The position numbers were made by a program, and so were the translations under genes. This document shows positions 1 to 5,511 of a DNA stretch of 5,511 nucleotides, one piece after another. Under the pieces are notes generated by a model. It was not told the DNA's origin, ran no database searches, and saw nothing but the letters and a program-made list of their open reading frames with translations. Numbering within the stretch: the first letter of the stretch is position 1; every line of letters begins with the position of its first letter. This stretch comes from an uncultured Chloroflexota bacterium (GTDB lineage: Bacteria > Chloroflexota > Dehalococcoidia > Lucifugimonadales > CAJWER01), in contig CAJWER010000205.1 of NCBI GenBank assembly GCA_913030785.1, positions 1-5,511 of the forward strand. The letters are read 5' to 3'.

Positions 1-84
1 GGACGGCGAACGCGGCGCGGCCCAGAATCCCTCTAGCTCGCCCTGCATGACAGCCTCGGGGGCGAGGACATCTAATGTGTACAT
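1..84 (-). CDS. N-terminal fragment of an unrecognised protein, running off the left edge
   Basis: Reading the minus strand from the ATG at 84-82 gives 28 uninterrupted codons to the edge, beginning MYTLDVLAPEAVMQGELEGF. The start is supported by a GGAGG ribosome binding site at 95-91 with a 6-base spacer. It lies downstream of the prepilin gene on the same strand, but the strong terminator at 234-269 separates them, so it probably has its own promoter. No signal peptide or membrane segment is visible in the fragment. I do not recognise the family, and 28 residues are too few to assign one. Confidence rests on the start signals and open frame, not on homology. Confidence 0.55.
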   Translation of the reverse strand, partial: MYTLDVLAPEAVMQGELEGFWAAPRSPS

Positions 85-90
85 ACCAGA

Positions 91-95
91 CCTCC
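91..95 (-). promoter_or_regulatory. Ribosome binding site of the left-edge gene
   Basis: The minus strand reads GGAGG here, six bases before the ATG at 84. This is a near-consensus Shine-Dalgarno site and is the main reason to believe the short edge frame is a real gene start. Confidence 0.6.
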
Positions 96-233
96 GTGAC
101 ATTTATAGGCATCAGTGGAACGGCTAATCAGTCCTACGTGCGGACGATTTTACGTCAGCGACATCCGCGTCGCAACCGCTGGAAACAACTTCGGGCCATT
201 GTGTCCCGTGGAACGCGCAGCGATCCGAGCACG

Positions 234-269
234 AAAAGGGGACCCGCCTCCAGTTCGGAGGCGGGTCCC
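234..269 (-). terminator. Rho-independent terminator of the prepilin gene
   Basis: Bases 239-251 and 257-269 form a perfect 13-bp GC-rich inverted repeat around a 5-base loop (252-256). Read on the minus strand, the stem is followed after one C by TTTT (237-234). It begins about 35 bases after the prepilin stop at 304-306, so it fits as that gene's terminator. The T run is short, but the stem is very strong. On the plus strand no T run follows the stem, so the terminator is directional. Confidence 0.85.
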
Positions 270-303
270 TGGTGTTCAGCCTGTCTGCCTGTCTTTGAGC
301 GTT

Positions 304-1016
304 CTACGGGAAGATGCCGGAGATGTGTCCAGTAGTATCGGGGAACTCCATGTATACAGACTTCACGGTGCCCGGGTCGTCAATGTACCAGATGTACGAA
401 CCGGTGTAAGAGTTCGTCGACCCTACTGGTTTGTTGTCGTTAGACGCCGAATTCGGAACCTCTTGCAAGAATCCACCGGTGACCAGGACATCGAAGTCGA
501 TCAGGTAGTACCTAGGGTCGACATAGTAAGTCGAGCCGGAGCGGGTTACCTCTACGGTGTTCCAACTGTCGGCAGAGCCGGCAGAGGAGCCGATGTCCCT
601 GACACCGTCGGAGCTGTCATCGACCCAAACGCTGGTTGCCGTCAGGTCTGCGCCCTCAATGCCGCCGTTGGGGCTCCACAGCCCTGAGGTCGACGTGTTG
701 AAGGGCAGGTGGTCGTCGATCATGTTGAGCGTCGACGTCTGTGTGTTGAGCTGACCCTTGATGGTCTGGTTCTTGCCGAGGATCGGGTAGACACGCTTGC
801 CGATAAAGCGAGAGTTGCCCTTGGCGCCGTAGTATAGGTTCACTGCGGCCTGGATCTTGGACTGCTCCGCGTCGTATGCGTGCTGCTTGGAGTTGTTCAG
901 GTAGCTGGTTACCAGTGGACGGCGATGGCCGAAAGCGTGCCCAGTATCGCGATCACAACGATCAGCTCGATAAGAGTGAACCCTCGCTCGCGGCTGTTGA
1001 AGTTGAAGATTCGCAT
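304..1016 (-). pseudogene. Type IV prepilin / type II secretion pseudopilin, frameshifted after the membrane helix
   Basis: From the ATG at 1016 the frame begins MRIFNFNSRERG, followed by FTLIELIVVIAILG: a class III prepilin leader cut by PilD after Gly12, with Phe as mature residue 1 and Glu at mature position 5, then a hydrophobic assembly helix. This frame stops at a TAA at 911-909 after 35 codons. The rest of the protein continues in a neighbouring frame (PLVTSYLNNSKQHAYDAEQSK onward, tail ...GHISGIFP) to the TAG at 306-304. Adding one C on the minus strand opposite the GG at 917-918 restores AIAVPLVTSY and one 237-residue protein. The Ser/Thr/Gly-rich body with YYVDPRYYLIDFD and LQEVPNSAS resembles prepilins I associate with Chloroflexota. 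An AGAGGA site and a terminator flank it, so the transcription unit looks intact. As read, only a leader-plus-helix peptide would be made. The break may be a real mutation or a sequencing error. Confidence 0.85.
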
Positions 1017-1378
1017 TGTTCGGAAATCCTCTCAGTTCGAAATTATGCCGGTGAATCGATGGTCTTGGCTCGCGATTTGTATTGCACAAAAGCATTATCG
1101 AATAGTGGAAAGGCAATCACTATCACCCTTGTGGGTGAGACGGGGATGAGAAAAGAGCTAGTCTTGTAATTTAGGGCGAGAGCGCTCAGCAGAACATGCT
1201 CAGGAGAGGGGATAGTGCGGATGTCCGGGGAGGACGAAGATGGGGGATGCGATGGCAAGTGCGCCACAATAGGGCGGATGGCATCCTTGCCGACCTATAT
1301 GTCCACTATATTGGAAAGTTCGTTCAGGATTGTCAGGAGCTTGTGCCCCTTTGGACTGATCTCTTAGATAGATGGACC
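1017..1378. other. Region between the divergent prepilin and the MFS remnant
   Basis: No convincing gene is seen here. It contains a 6-bp hairpin at 1123-1138 (TCACCC, loop TTGT, GGGTGA). A weak possible prepilin promoter on the minus strand has GATAAT at 1099-1094 and a poor -35 hexamer (TAGTGA, 1122-1117) 17 bases upstream. An open plus-strand frame from an ATG at 1196 runs into the MFS remnant, but its first about 60 residues resemble nothing I recognise and have no clear ribosome binding site. This stretch may be leftover sequence from whatever removed the N-terminal half of the transporter. Confidence 0.4.
1027..1032 (-). promoter_or_regulatory. Ribosome binding site of the prepilin gene
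   Basis: The minus strand reads AGAGGA ten bases before the ATG at 1016. It decides in favour of the 1016 start over the upstream ATG at 1116, which lies in the other frame and would add an unrelated, non-hydrophobic N-terminus that lacks the prepilin leader. Confidence 0.5.
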
Positions 1379-1821
1379 TTGTTCATCGGTGTTGGCCTGG
1401 AGGTAGCCTTCCGCTGGGGGCTCTTGCTCTGTTCTTTGGTTGTCGCTTCGCTCGGGAGGAAACGGCGTGGCATACTGCTCGTATTCGGCTCATTTGCGGC
1501 TGGCTCCGCACTGTTGCTGGTGGCGTCAGTACCAGTGTATTTTGCGGGAGCCGCAGTCCTGGCCGTATTCGGGTTCGGGAACGCGGTTCACCTGACGCTG
1601 AGCCAGACCCTGGTGCTGGAGCATGTGGAGGACCGATTTCGCGGGCGCACCACCAGCATATTTACGATGGACGCCGGGCTACTGCCCTTTAGCGTTCTAT
1701 TGGTCGCGTTCGCGTTCGACGCCCTGGGGAGCCGGTTCACCATCGGGATCATGGCGTAGGACTGCTGATCGCCTCAAGTATTGTGATTTCGACTCAGAAG
1801 AGAATTCGAGAACTCAAGTAG
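1379..1821 (+). pseudogene. C-terminal remnant of a major facilitator superfamily transporter
   Basis: The frame encodes hydrophobic segments typical of the C-terminal half of MFS exporters of the MFS_3/EntS type: GLLLCSLVVASLGRKRRG, then two helices (about 1466-1535 and 1535-1600), then LTLSQTLVLEHVEDRFRGR, whose D-R-x-R-G-R loop is typical before helix 10, and a further helix. The frame stops at a TAG at 1757-1759. Adding one G at 1754-1756 turns IMA-stop into IMAVGLLIASSIVISTQ, which completes a last helix and a basic tail ending RIRELK with a TAG at 1819-1821. A full MFS protein has about 400 residues and 12 helices. Only about 230 bases separate the recognisable part from the prepilin promoter area, so the N-terminal half cannot be present. 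It is therefore a truncated and frameshifted remnant, unlikely to transport anything. Its left boundary is approximate. Confidence 0.75.
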
Positions 1822-1875
1822 TTTGAGTGCGACGTTCGTTTAGAGCAGTTCCCGGTCGAAACCCCAGGTTCCAAA

Positions 1876-1905
1876 TTGGCCAGCAACGATGGTTGGCCGG
1901 GCTGG
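1876..1905. repeat. Short imperfect dyad upstream of the amidohydrolase gene
   Basis: GGCCA at 1878-1882 is mirrored by TGGCC at 1894-1898, and CCAGC at 1880-1884 by GCTGG at 1901-1905. The two alternative pairings sit in the 152-base gap before the amidohydrolase gene, about 75-100 bases upstream of its start. The arrangement could be an operator or a small leader hairpin, but the stems are only 5 bp, so chance is a fair explanation. No good -35/-10 pair was found in this gap. Confidence 0.25.
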
Positions 1906-1959
1906 ACTCGCCTAAGAGTTGGGGGATACACTGCGTCGGGAAACTGATCGAAAATGCCC

Positions 1960-1965
1960 AGGAGG
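1960..1965 (+). promoter_or_regulatory. Ribosome binding site supporting a TTG start
   Basis: AGGAGG, eight bases before the TTG at 1974, is a full-consensus Shine-Dalgarno site. It settles the start, because no in-frame ATG lies nearby and the family's N-terminal beta-strand (YDVVISRGRVMDP) begins only four residues later. Confidence 0.8.
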
Positions 1966-1973
1966 GGTAGGCC

Positions 1974-3356
1974 TTGAACAACGTGTATGACGTCGTGATT
2001 TCAAGAGGAAGAGTGATGGACCCGGAGAGCAGCCTTGACGGTGTCAGAGACGTCGGCATCACGGACGGCATGGTCGCGGCAATTTCGGAAGGCGCTCTCG
2101 AGGGCCGGTCGACGATCGACGCTACCGGGCTCGTCGTGTCTTCCGGGTTCATCGATATGCACAGCCACGGTCAGAACCGCGAAAACTATGAGGCTCAGGC
2201 TCGCGATGGGGTGACCTCCTGTCTGGAGCTCGAGGTTGGGGCAGCCGATATCGACGCCTGGTATGGGGAGCGCGAAGGCTCTTCACTCGTAAATTTCGGT
2301 GCCAGTGCCGGGCACATTCCTGTTCGGATGAAAGTGATACCAGACCCCGGCAACATCGTGCCCATAGCTGACGCGGCTTACCGCGAGTCCACGGACGCGG
2401 AGATGGCCGAGATACTGGACGACATCGAAAGGGGCCTCCAGCGAGGCGGACTCGCCGTCGGGTTTGGTCTTGCATACACGATTGCGGCCTCGCGCTGGGA
2501 GATACTAGAGGTTTTTCGGGTAGCGGCAAAATATGACGCGGCATGCCACGTGCATATGCGTGGCAGCGGACTCATCGGACCGATGGACTCCATCGAGGGG
2601 ATGGAGGAGATTCTGGCGGCCTCGGCAATCACCGGCGCGCGCCTCCATCTCGTGCACATCTCCAGCACCGGTCGGCAAGCCGTTCCTCAGCTACTCCAGA
2701 TGATCGAAGAGGCCCAATCCAGGGGTATGGATGTGACCACAGAGTGTTATCCCTACGCTGCCGGCATGACGGAAATAGGCGCCGCATTCCTGAGCGAGGA
2801 CGATTGGCAGCGCAAGCTTGGCATAGACTACGAGGACATGGAATGGACACTCACGGGCGAGCGTCTGACAGCAAGGACCTTCGCCGAATATCGCGAAACG
2901 AACGGGATGGTGATAATGCACATGATCCCGGACGACATCGTCGATATCTCAGTCGCCAGCCCGCTCACGTCGATCGCCACGGATGGCCTGCTTGAAGAGG
3001 GCAAGGGACATCCGAGAACAGCCGGCTCGTACAGCCGTGTGCTGGGCCACTTTGTACGCGAGCGAGGCATCTTGACCCTGATGGATGCACTTCGGAAGTC
3101 GTCTCTGATGCCAGCCCAGCGACTTGAGCATCGCACGCCGGCGATGAAACGCAAGGGTCGAGTTCATGTTGGCGCCGATGCGGACCTGGTGGCTTTTGAC
3201 CTTGATCGAATCATTGACAGGGCGACCTACGCGGAGCCGGCGCTACCGCCGGATGGAATGGTCCATGTTCTGGTGAATGGCGTGCCTGTGGTAAGCGACG
3301 GCGTACTGCAAGAAGGGGCGACGCCAGGGCAGCCGGTGAGGGCGCCTATCTCTTGA
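1974..3356 (+). CDS. N-acyl-D-amino-acid deacylase-type amidohydrolase (D-glutamate deacylase-like)
   Basis: A 460-residue metal-dependent hydrolase of the amidohydrolase superfamily, D-aminoacylase branch. Members cleave the acyl group from N-acyl-D-amino acids in the cytoplasm, giving the free D-amino acid. Residues 4-55 form the N-terminal beta-sandwich strand region (YDVVISRGRVMDP). GFIDMHSHG at 58-66 carries the HxH metal pair (His63, His65). DGVTSCLELEVG (78-89) has Glu where many D-aminoacylases have Cys, as I recall for the N-acyl-D-glutamate deacylase subgroup. CHVHMR (191-196) and LHLVHISS (224-231) supply further active-site histidines. Asp337 in IATDG, followed by GHPRTAGSYSRVLG (345-358), is the catalytic-base region. 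ADADLVAFD and VHVLVNGVPVV near the end close the beta-sandwich. Length is slightly below classical D-aminoacylases (about 480). There is no signal peptide. It starts at TTG, ends at TGA, and is the only complete, undisturbed gene in the window. Exact substrate is inferred. Confidence 0.9.
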   Translation: MNNVYDVVISRGRVMDPESSLDGVRDVGITDGMVAAISEGALEGRSTIDATGLVVSSGFIDMHSHGQNRENYEAQARDGVTSCLELEVGAADIDAWYGEREGSSLVNFGASAGHIPVRMKVIPDPGNIVPIADAAYRESTDAEMAEILDDIERGLQRGGLAVGFGLAYTIAASRWEILEVFRVAAKYDAACHVHMRGSGLIGPMDSIEGMEEILAASAITGARLHLVHISSTGRQAVPQLLQMIEEAQSRGMDVTTECYPYAAGMTEIGAAFLSEDDWQRKLGIDYEDMEWTLTGERLTARTFAEYRETNGMVIMHMIPDDIVDISVASPLTSIATDGLLEEGKGHPRTAGSYSRVLGHFVRERGILTLMDALRKSSLMPAQRLEHRTPAMKRKGRVHVGADADLVAFDLDRIIDRATYAEPALPPDGMVHVLVNGVPVVSDGVLQEGATPGQPVRAPIS

Positions 3357-3368
3357 GCCTGGTAGGCT
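3356..3368. repeat. Small hairpin between convergent genes
   Basis: AGCCT and AGGCT form a perfect 5-bp stem around GGT, overlapping the last base of the amidohydrolase stop. No T run follows on either strand, so it is not a convincing terminator, although the position between tail-to-tail genes is where one would be expected. Confidence 0.25.
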
Positions 3369-3379
3369 AGGGGTTCCGC

Positions 3380-4283
3380 TCAAGACTGTGTCAAGCGCAA
3401 TTCGACTTTCGGACGCTCCTCCTGAAGGGTCGACGCGATGGTCTTGTCTTGGTCGCTTCATCCGCGGCCTAGCGCCTCTGATAGCTCGCTTTGGCACAGG
3501 TCGATCAGCTGAGTAGGCACCTCGAGTAGATCCGAAAGTTCAGATGCGAGGTCGTAGTCCTTGCACGCCAGTTTGAGGGCGAACCGGGGCGAAAAATCTC
3601 CCTGGAATAGGGTCTCTGGCATTCGCTTGAGAAATGGCATGTTGCCCCCCAGGACGGCGCCTCGCTTGAACGCCTCGATCAATCGCGGTAGCTCCACTCC
3701 GCCTTTTACGCCGAGGGTCAGGCACTCCGTTACCAGCAGGTCGACACTCATCGCCAGTGCGTTGTGGACGATCTTGGTCACCGAGCCCGTGCCCAGCTCG
3801 CCCACCCAAACCACATCGCTCGAGAAGGATTCGAGGACCGGTCGCACAGACTCTAGTGCGGCCCGGTCACCGCCCGCAAATAGGGCAAAATCACCGCCAA
3901 GGCCCCCTCACGGCCACCGTCCAGGGGGATGTCCAGTATTTAACGTTTCGGTTAGCCATTGCAGAGCCCACTGTACGCACCAACTCGGGCGAATTGATCG
4001 AGTGGTCGATGTAGGTCGGCCCAGGCTGAATTGTGTCTACGAGCCCTTTCGGACCCATCGTGGCGGCCTCCATCTCGATAGGCCCGGGTAAACACGTTGC
4101 CACAACATCGCACTGCTCCGCCACGTGCCCCGGCGAGTCAGCCCAGATCGCGCTGCTCTCCAATAGTGTTGTCGCCGCGTCCTTTCGGATGTCCTGTACG
4201 ACCAGCGGGAAACCTGCGTCCAGTACCCACTTTGCGAGCGGGCTGCCCATTTGTCCGAGGCCGATGAACCCGACCCTCATCAT
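3380..4283 (-). pseudogene. 3-hydroxyisobutyrate dehydrogenase/tartronate semialdehyde reductase-family protein, frameshifted and with an internal stop
   Basis: An NAD(P)-dependent beta-hydroxyacid dehydrogenase. The start is the ATG pair at 4283/4280; the second is better spaced from AGGA. VGFIGLGQMG (residues 4-13) is the Rossmann GxGxxG dinucleotide site. The first frame ends at a TGA near 3892. Adding one base at about 3935 (TAC-CTG) and one G at about 3898 joins KYLDIPLDGGREGALAGDF to FALFAGGDRAALESV and on to the C-terminal helical domain. In this reconstruction GTGSVTKIVHN places the catalytic Lys at 171 and Asn at 175, the family's numbering, and KD at 242-243. The usual substrate-binding SGG at 122-124 reads DGG. 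A TGA at 3460-3458 ends the frame at 275 residues, but the same frame continues for 25 codons (SDQDKTIASTLQEERPKVEL...) to a TGA at 3382-3380. These match the usual family C-terminus, giving 301 residues, the normal length. It converges on the amidohydrolase gene. Exact substrate unknown. Confidence 0.85.
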
Positions 4284-4470
4284 TGTTCCTAGTGGAGCCC
4301 AAAGCGCTTCCGCGCAAAAACATGGACTCTGGGGGGATTGCTGGCGGGAATTTTGAGTCGCCGCACAGACACCAATACTCTAGTGGGGCACGAAGCGCGT
4401 AGGGGCCGGAACTGCGCACAAGCGATCACGGAGAGGGGTGCGGAGTGCGAGGTCGGGGAGGGTCCTATGA

Positions 4471-4790
4471 TATCGAGGCTGTGATCCAGGCAGGGAAAAT
4501 AGGGAGACGACCCCCCACGAGAGCTTAGACGGTGTCGGATATCTCGATTACGTCGTTAGCCATCCTGACTATCGCGGCCTAGGTCTTGGCAGGGCGGTGT
4601 GCTCTGGCGTCATGAGGTTCTTTGTCGAACACGGCTACGACTCAATCATTCTGTTACGGACGACTGGCGGCTGCCGGCGATCGGCCTCTATCTGTCGCTG
4701 GGATTTGACCCGGTGATGGAGCGCGAAGACATGCCGTCGAGATGGCGGGCGATCATGGCCGAATTGGAGAAGCCGAGGAGAGTCAGTTAG
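4471..4790 (+). pseudogene. C-terminal part of a GNAT-family N-acetyltransferase, frameshifted
   Basis: Translation around 4537-4655 gives GYLDYVVSHPDYRGLGLGRAV, then SGVMRFFVEHGYDSIILL. The strand followed by R-G-x-G-x-G-R is GNAT motif A, which binds the acetyl-CoA pyrophosphate. The frame then degenerates. Adding one A at 4656 (CTGTTA to CTGTTAA) restores LLTDDWRLPAIGLYLSLGF, the motif B region with the conserved P-A-x-x-L-Y...L-G-F, and a tail ending EKPRRVS with a TAG at 4788-4790. No start codon exists in this frame back to the stop at 4468-4470, and the N-terminal strands and helices of a GNAT domain (about 80 residues) are not visible. The DDWRLPAI motif is familiar from GNAT proteins distantly like mycothiol synthase, but the substrate cannot be stated. 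It ends 4 bases from the convergent cupin remnant. It is probably non-functional as read. Confidence 0.75.
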
Positions 4791-4794
4791 AGCG

Positions 4795-4965
4795 TCAGCC
4801 GGACTGGTTGGGCTTTCCCCAGATAATCAGTAGTTTGAGCGGCTCGGAGCCTGTGTATACGGAACCTATGGTCGGAGCCTTCCGGCGCCAAGACCGCGTC
4901 TCCTGCCTTCACCGGGATCTTTTCACCGTCGGCCCACATGAGGCCCTCGCCTCCATCTTGCCCCC
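4795..4965 (-). pseudogene. C-terminal remnant of a small cupin-domain protein, frameshifted
   Basis: Immediately downstream of the sarcosine oxidase gene, the minus strand encodes GEGLMWADGEKIPVKAGD followed by AVLAPEGSDHRF. This matches cupin motif 2, G(X)5PXG(X)2H, with its metal-ligand His. Adding one base at about 4860 continues it as HRFRVYTGSEPLKLLIIW, then GKPNQSG and a TGA at 4797-4795; the run of strands ending LLIIWGKP is a typical cupin C-terminus. The expected Asn four residues after the His reads Val, although the frameshift lies close by. The N-terminal half, with motif 1 (HxH...E), is missing: only about 30 bases separate the recognisable part from the soxB stop. The first possible start is the ATG at 4939, inside the barrel. 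Small cupins bind metals and serve as isomerases, dioxygenases or sugar binders; no specific role can be given. Confidence 0.65.
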
Positions 4966-4993
4966 TTGTCGACTTGCCCTGGCAGGCGCCTTC

Positions 4994-5511
4994 TCAATGG
5001 GCTACACCTGCCGCGCCGTGTTCGTCGATGAGATGGCCCGTTATGAAGCGATCGATGGAGAAGGGTGCATTGAGGACATGAGGACTGTCGTTGGCAATGG
5101 TGTAGGCGTATAGCCAGCCGGAGCCCGGTGTGGCCTTGTAGCCTCCGGTCCCCCAGCCGCAGTTGAAATACAGCCCGTTCACCGGGGTCTTGTCGATGAT
5201 GGGACAGGCGTCGGGGCACGTGTCCACAGTGCCGGCCCACTGGCGCATGAGCCTCAGTCGGCTGAACATCGGGAACATCTCCACGATGGCCGATATCGCA
5301 TGTTCCAGAACTGAGAAGCTGCCGCGCTGCCCATAGCCGTTATATGCGTCTATGCCTGCGCCCGCGAGGATCTCCCCTCGATCGGTCTGATTGATGTACA
5401 TGTGGACGGCGTTTGACGTGACCACGGAGTCGAGAATCGGTTTGATGGGCTCGGACACCCATGCCTGCAAGGGGTGGCTCTCGATGGGCAGCCGGAAGCC
5501 GGCCATGCCGG
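4994..5511 (-). CDS. soxB: Sarcosine oxidase beta subunit, C-terminal part, 5' end beyond the window
   Basis: An FAD-dependent oxidoreductase of the DAO/glycine oxidase family. In heterotetrameric sarcosine oxidase it oxidises the N-methyl group of sarcosine, and the tetrahydrofolate-linked product is methylene-THF plus glycine. The frame is open from the right edge (codons precede the ATG at 5506) to the TGA at 4996-4994, about 172 residues of the usual about 400. Numbered from that ATG: ESHPLQAWVSEPIKP (9-23), AGAGIDAYNGYGQRGSF (48-64), RQWAGTVDTCPDACPIID (88-105), FNCGWGTGGYKATPGSGW (114-131), the C-terminal FAD-binding segment, and the ending TGHLIDEHGAAGVAH, which closely matches the SoxB tail. 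Departures from the usual motif are Cys in TCPDACPIID, where TPD..PIIG is typical. The N-terminal Rossmann GxGxxG and the flavin-attachment region lie outside the window. In the classical soxBDAG order soxD follows, but here a cupin remnant does, so the partner subunits are not next to it. No frameshift is seen in the visible part. Confidence 0.92.
   Translation of the reverse strand, partial: GMAGFRLPIESHPLQAWVSEPIKPILDSVVTSNAVHMYINQTDRGEILAGAGIDAYNGYGQRGSFSVLEHAISAIVEMFPMFSRLRLMRQWAGTVDTCPDACPIIDKTPVNGLYFNCGWGTGGYKATPGSGWLYAYTIANDSPHVLNAPFSIDRFITGHLIDEHGAAGVAH

Noticed and set aside
102..107. TATAAA on the minus strand as a -10 box for the left-edge gene
   Set aside because: Transcription would start at the Shine-Dalgarno site itself, leaving almost no leader, and there is no good -35 hexamer at the right distance.
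115..687. Long open plus-strand frame of 190 codons
   Set aside because: It runs antisense to the prepilin body and across its terminator, has no ribosome binding site, and its translation is Arg/Val-rich without recognisable motifs. It is a shadow of the real gene.
917..1116. Minus-strand start at 1116 giving an uninterrupted 270-codon frame through the prepilin region
   Set aside because: Its first 66 residues are non-hydrophobic and resemble nothing, while the neighbouring frame has a perfect prepilin leader and helix with a ribosome binding site. The frameshift explanation fits better.
1850..1875. Stretch resembling a tRNA T-arm (CGGTCGAAACCCC)
   Set aside because: The loop lacks one T, the flanking bases do not form a 5-bp T-stem, and no anticodon arm or acceptor stem is found upstream.
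2149..2995. Several open frames of 70-150 codons on both strands inside the amidohydrolase gene
   Set aside because: They are Arg/Pro/Ser-rich shadows of a strongly supported gene and lack start signals.
3561..4356. Plus-strand frames of 107-176 codons across the reductase gene
   Set aside because: They are antisense to clear family motifs (GLGQMG, GTGSVTK) and have no motifs of their own.
1..5511. CRISPR array, insertion sequence, toxin-antitoxin pair, phage or defence genes
   Set aside because: No regularly spaced repeats, transposase motifs, terminal inverted repeats or paired small genes were found on either strand; the gene remnants are metabolic or transport families.

Overview
No single feature names the organism. 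A prepilin of a type common in Chloroflexota, together with an N-acyl-D-amino-acid deacylase, a 3-hydroxyisobutyrate dehydrogenase (HIBDH)-family reductase and a sarcosine oxidase beta subunit, suggests a free-living heterotrophic bacterium, possibly a SAR202/Dehalococcoidia-like Chloroflexota. That placement is inference from protein resemblance only. TGA acts as an ordinary stop in several genes, so the genetic code looks standard.

Layout, left to right. (1) On the minus strand, bases 1-84 hold the first 28 codons of an unrecognised gene with a good ribosome binding site; it runs off the left edge. (2) Also on the minus strand, 304-1016 is a type IV prepilin/pseudopilin gene with a perfect leader motif, a ribosome binding site and a strong downstream intrinsic terminator, but broken by a one-base deletion just after the membrane helix. 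(3) On the plus strand, about 1379-1821 is the C-terminal part of an MFS transporter with no N-terminal half and a one-base deletion near its end. (4) On the plus strand, 1974-3356 is an intact 460-residue amidohydrolase of the N-acyl-D-amino-acid (D-glutamate) deacylase type with a TTG start. (5) On the minus strand, convergent with it, 3380-4283 is a HIBDH/tartronate semialdehyde reductase-family gene with two one-base deletions and a premature TGA where Trp is expected. (6) On the plus strand, 4471-4790 is the C-terminal part of a GNAT acetyltransferase, also with a one-base deletion. (7) On the minus strand, 4795-4965 is the C-terminal part of a cupin protein, again frameshifted. (8) Also on the minus strand, 4994 to the right edge is the intact C-terminal part of sarcosine oxidase beta subunit (soxB).

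The enzymes fit scavenging of amino-acid derivatives: deacylation of N-acyl-D-amino acids, oxidation of a beta-hydroxyacid, and oxidative N-demethylation of sarcosine-like compounds. They do not form one operon; strands alternate and most units meet tail to tail.

The main theme is damage. Six one-base deletions can be inferred in five genes, three genes lack their N-terminal portions, and one has a nonsense codon. Only the amidohydrolase is complete and undisturbed; the visible part of soxB is also clean. Either this is a decaying accessory region or the assembly carries uncorrected indel errors; the truncations and the nonsense codon are not explained by indel errors alone. I found no evidence of a new defence, mobile or RNA system.
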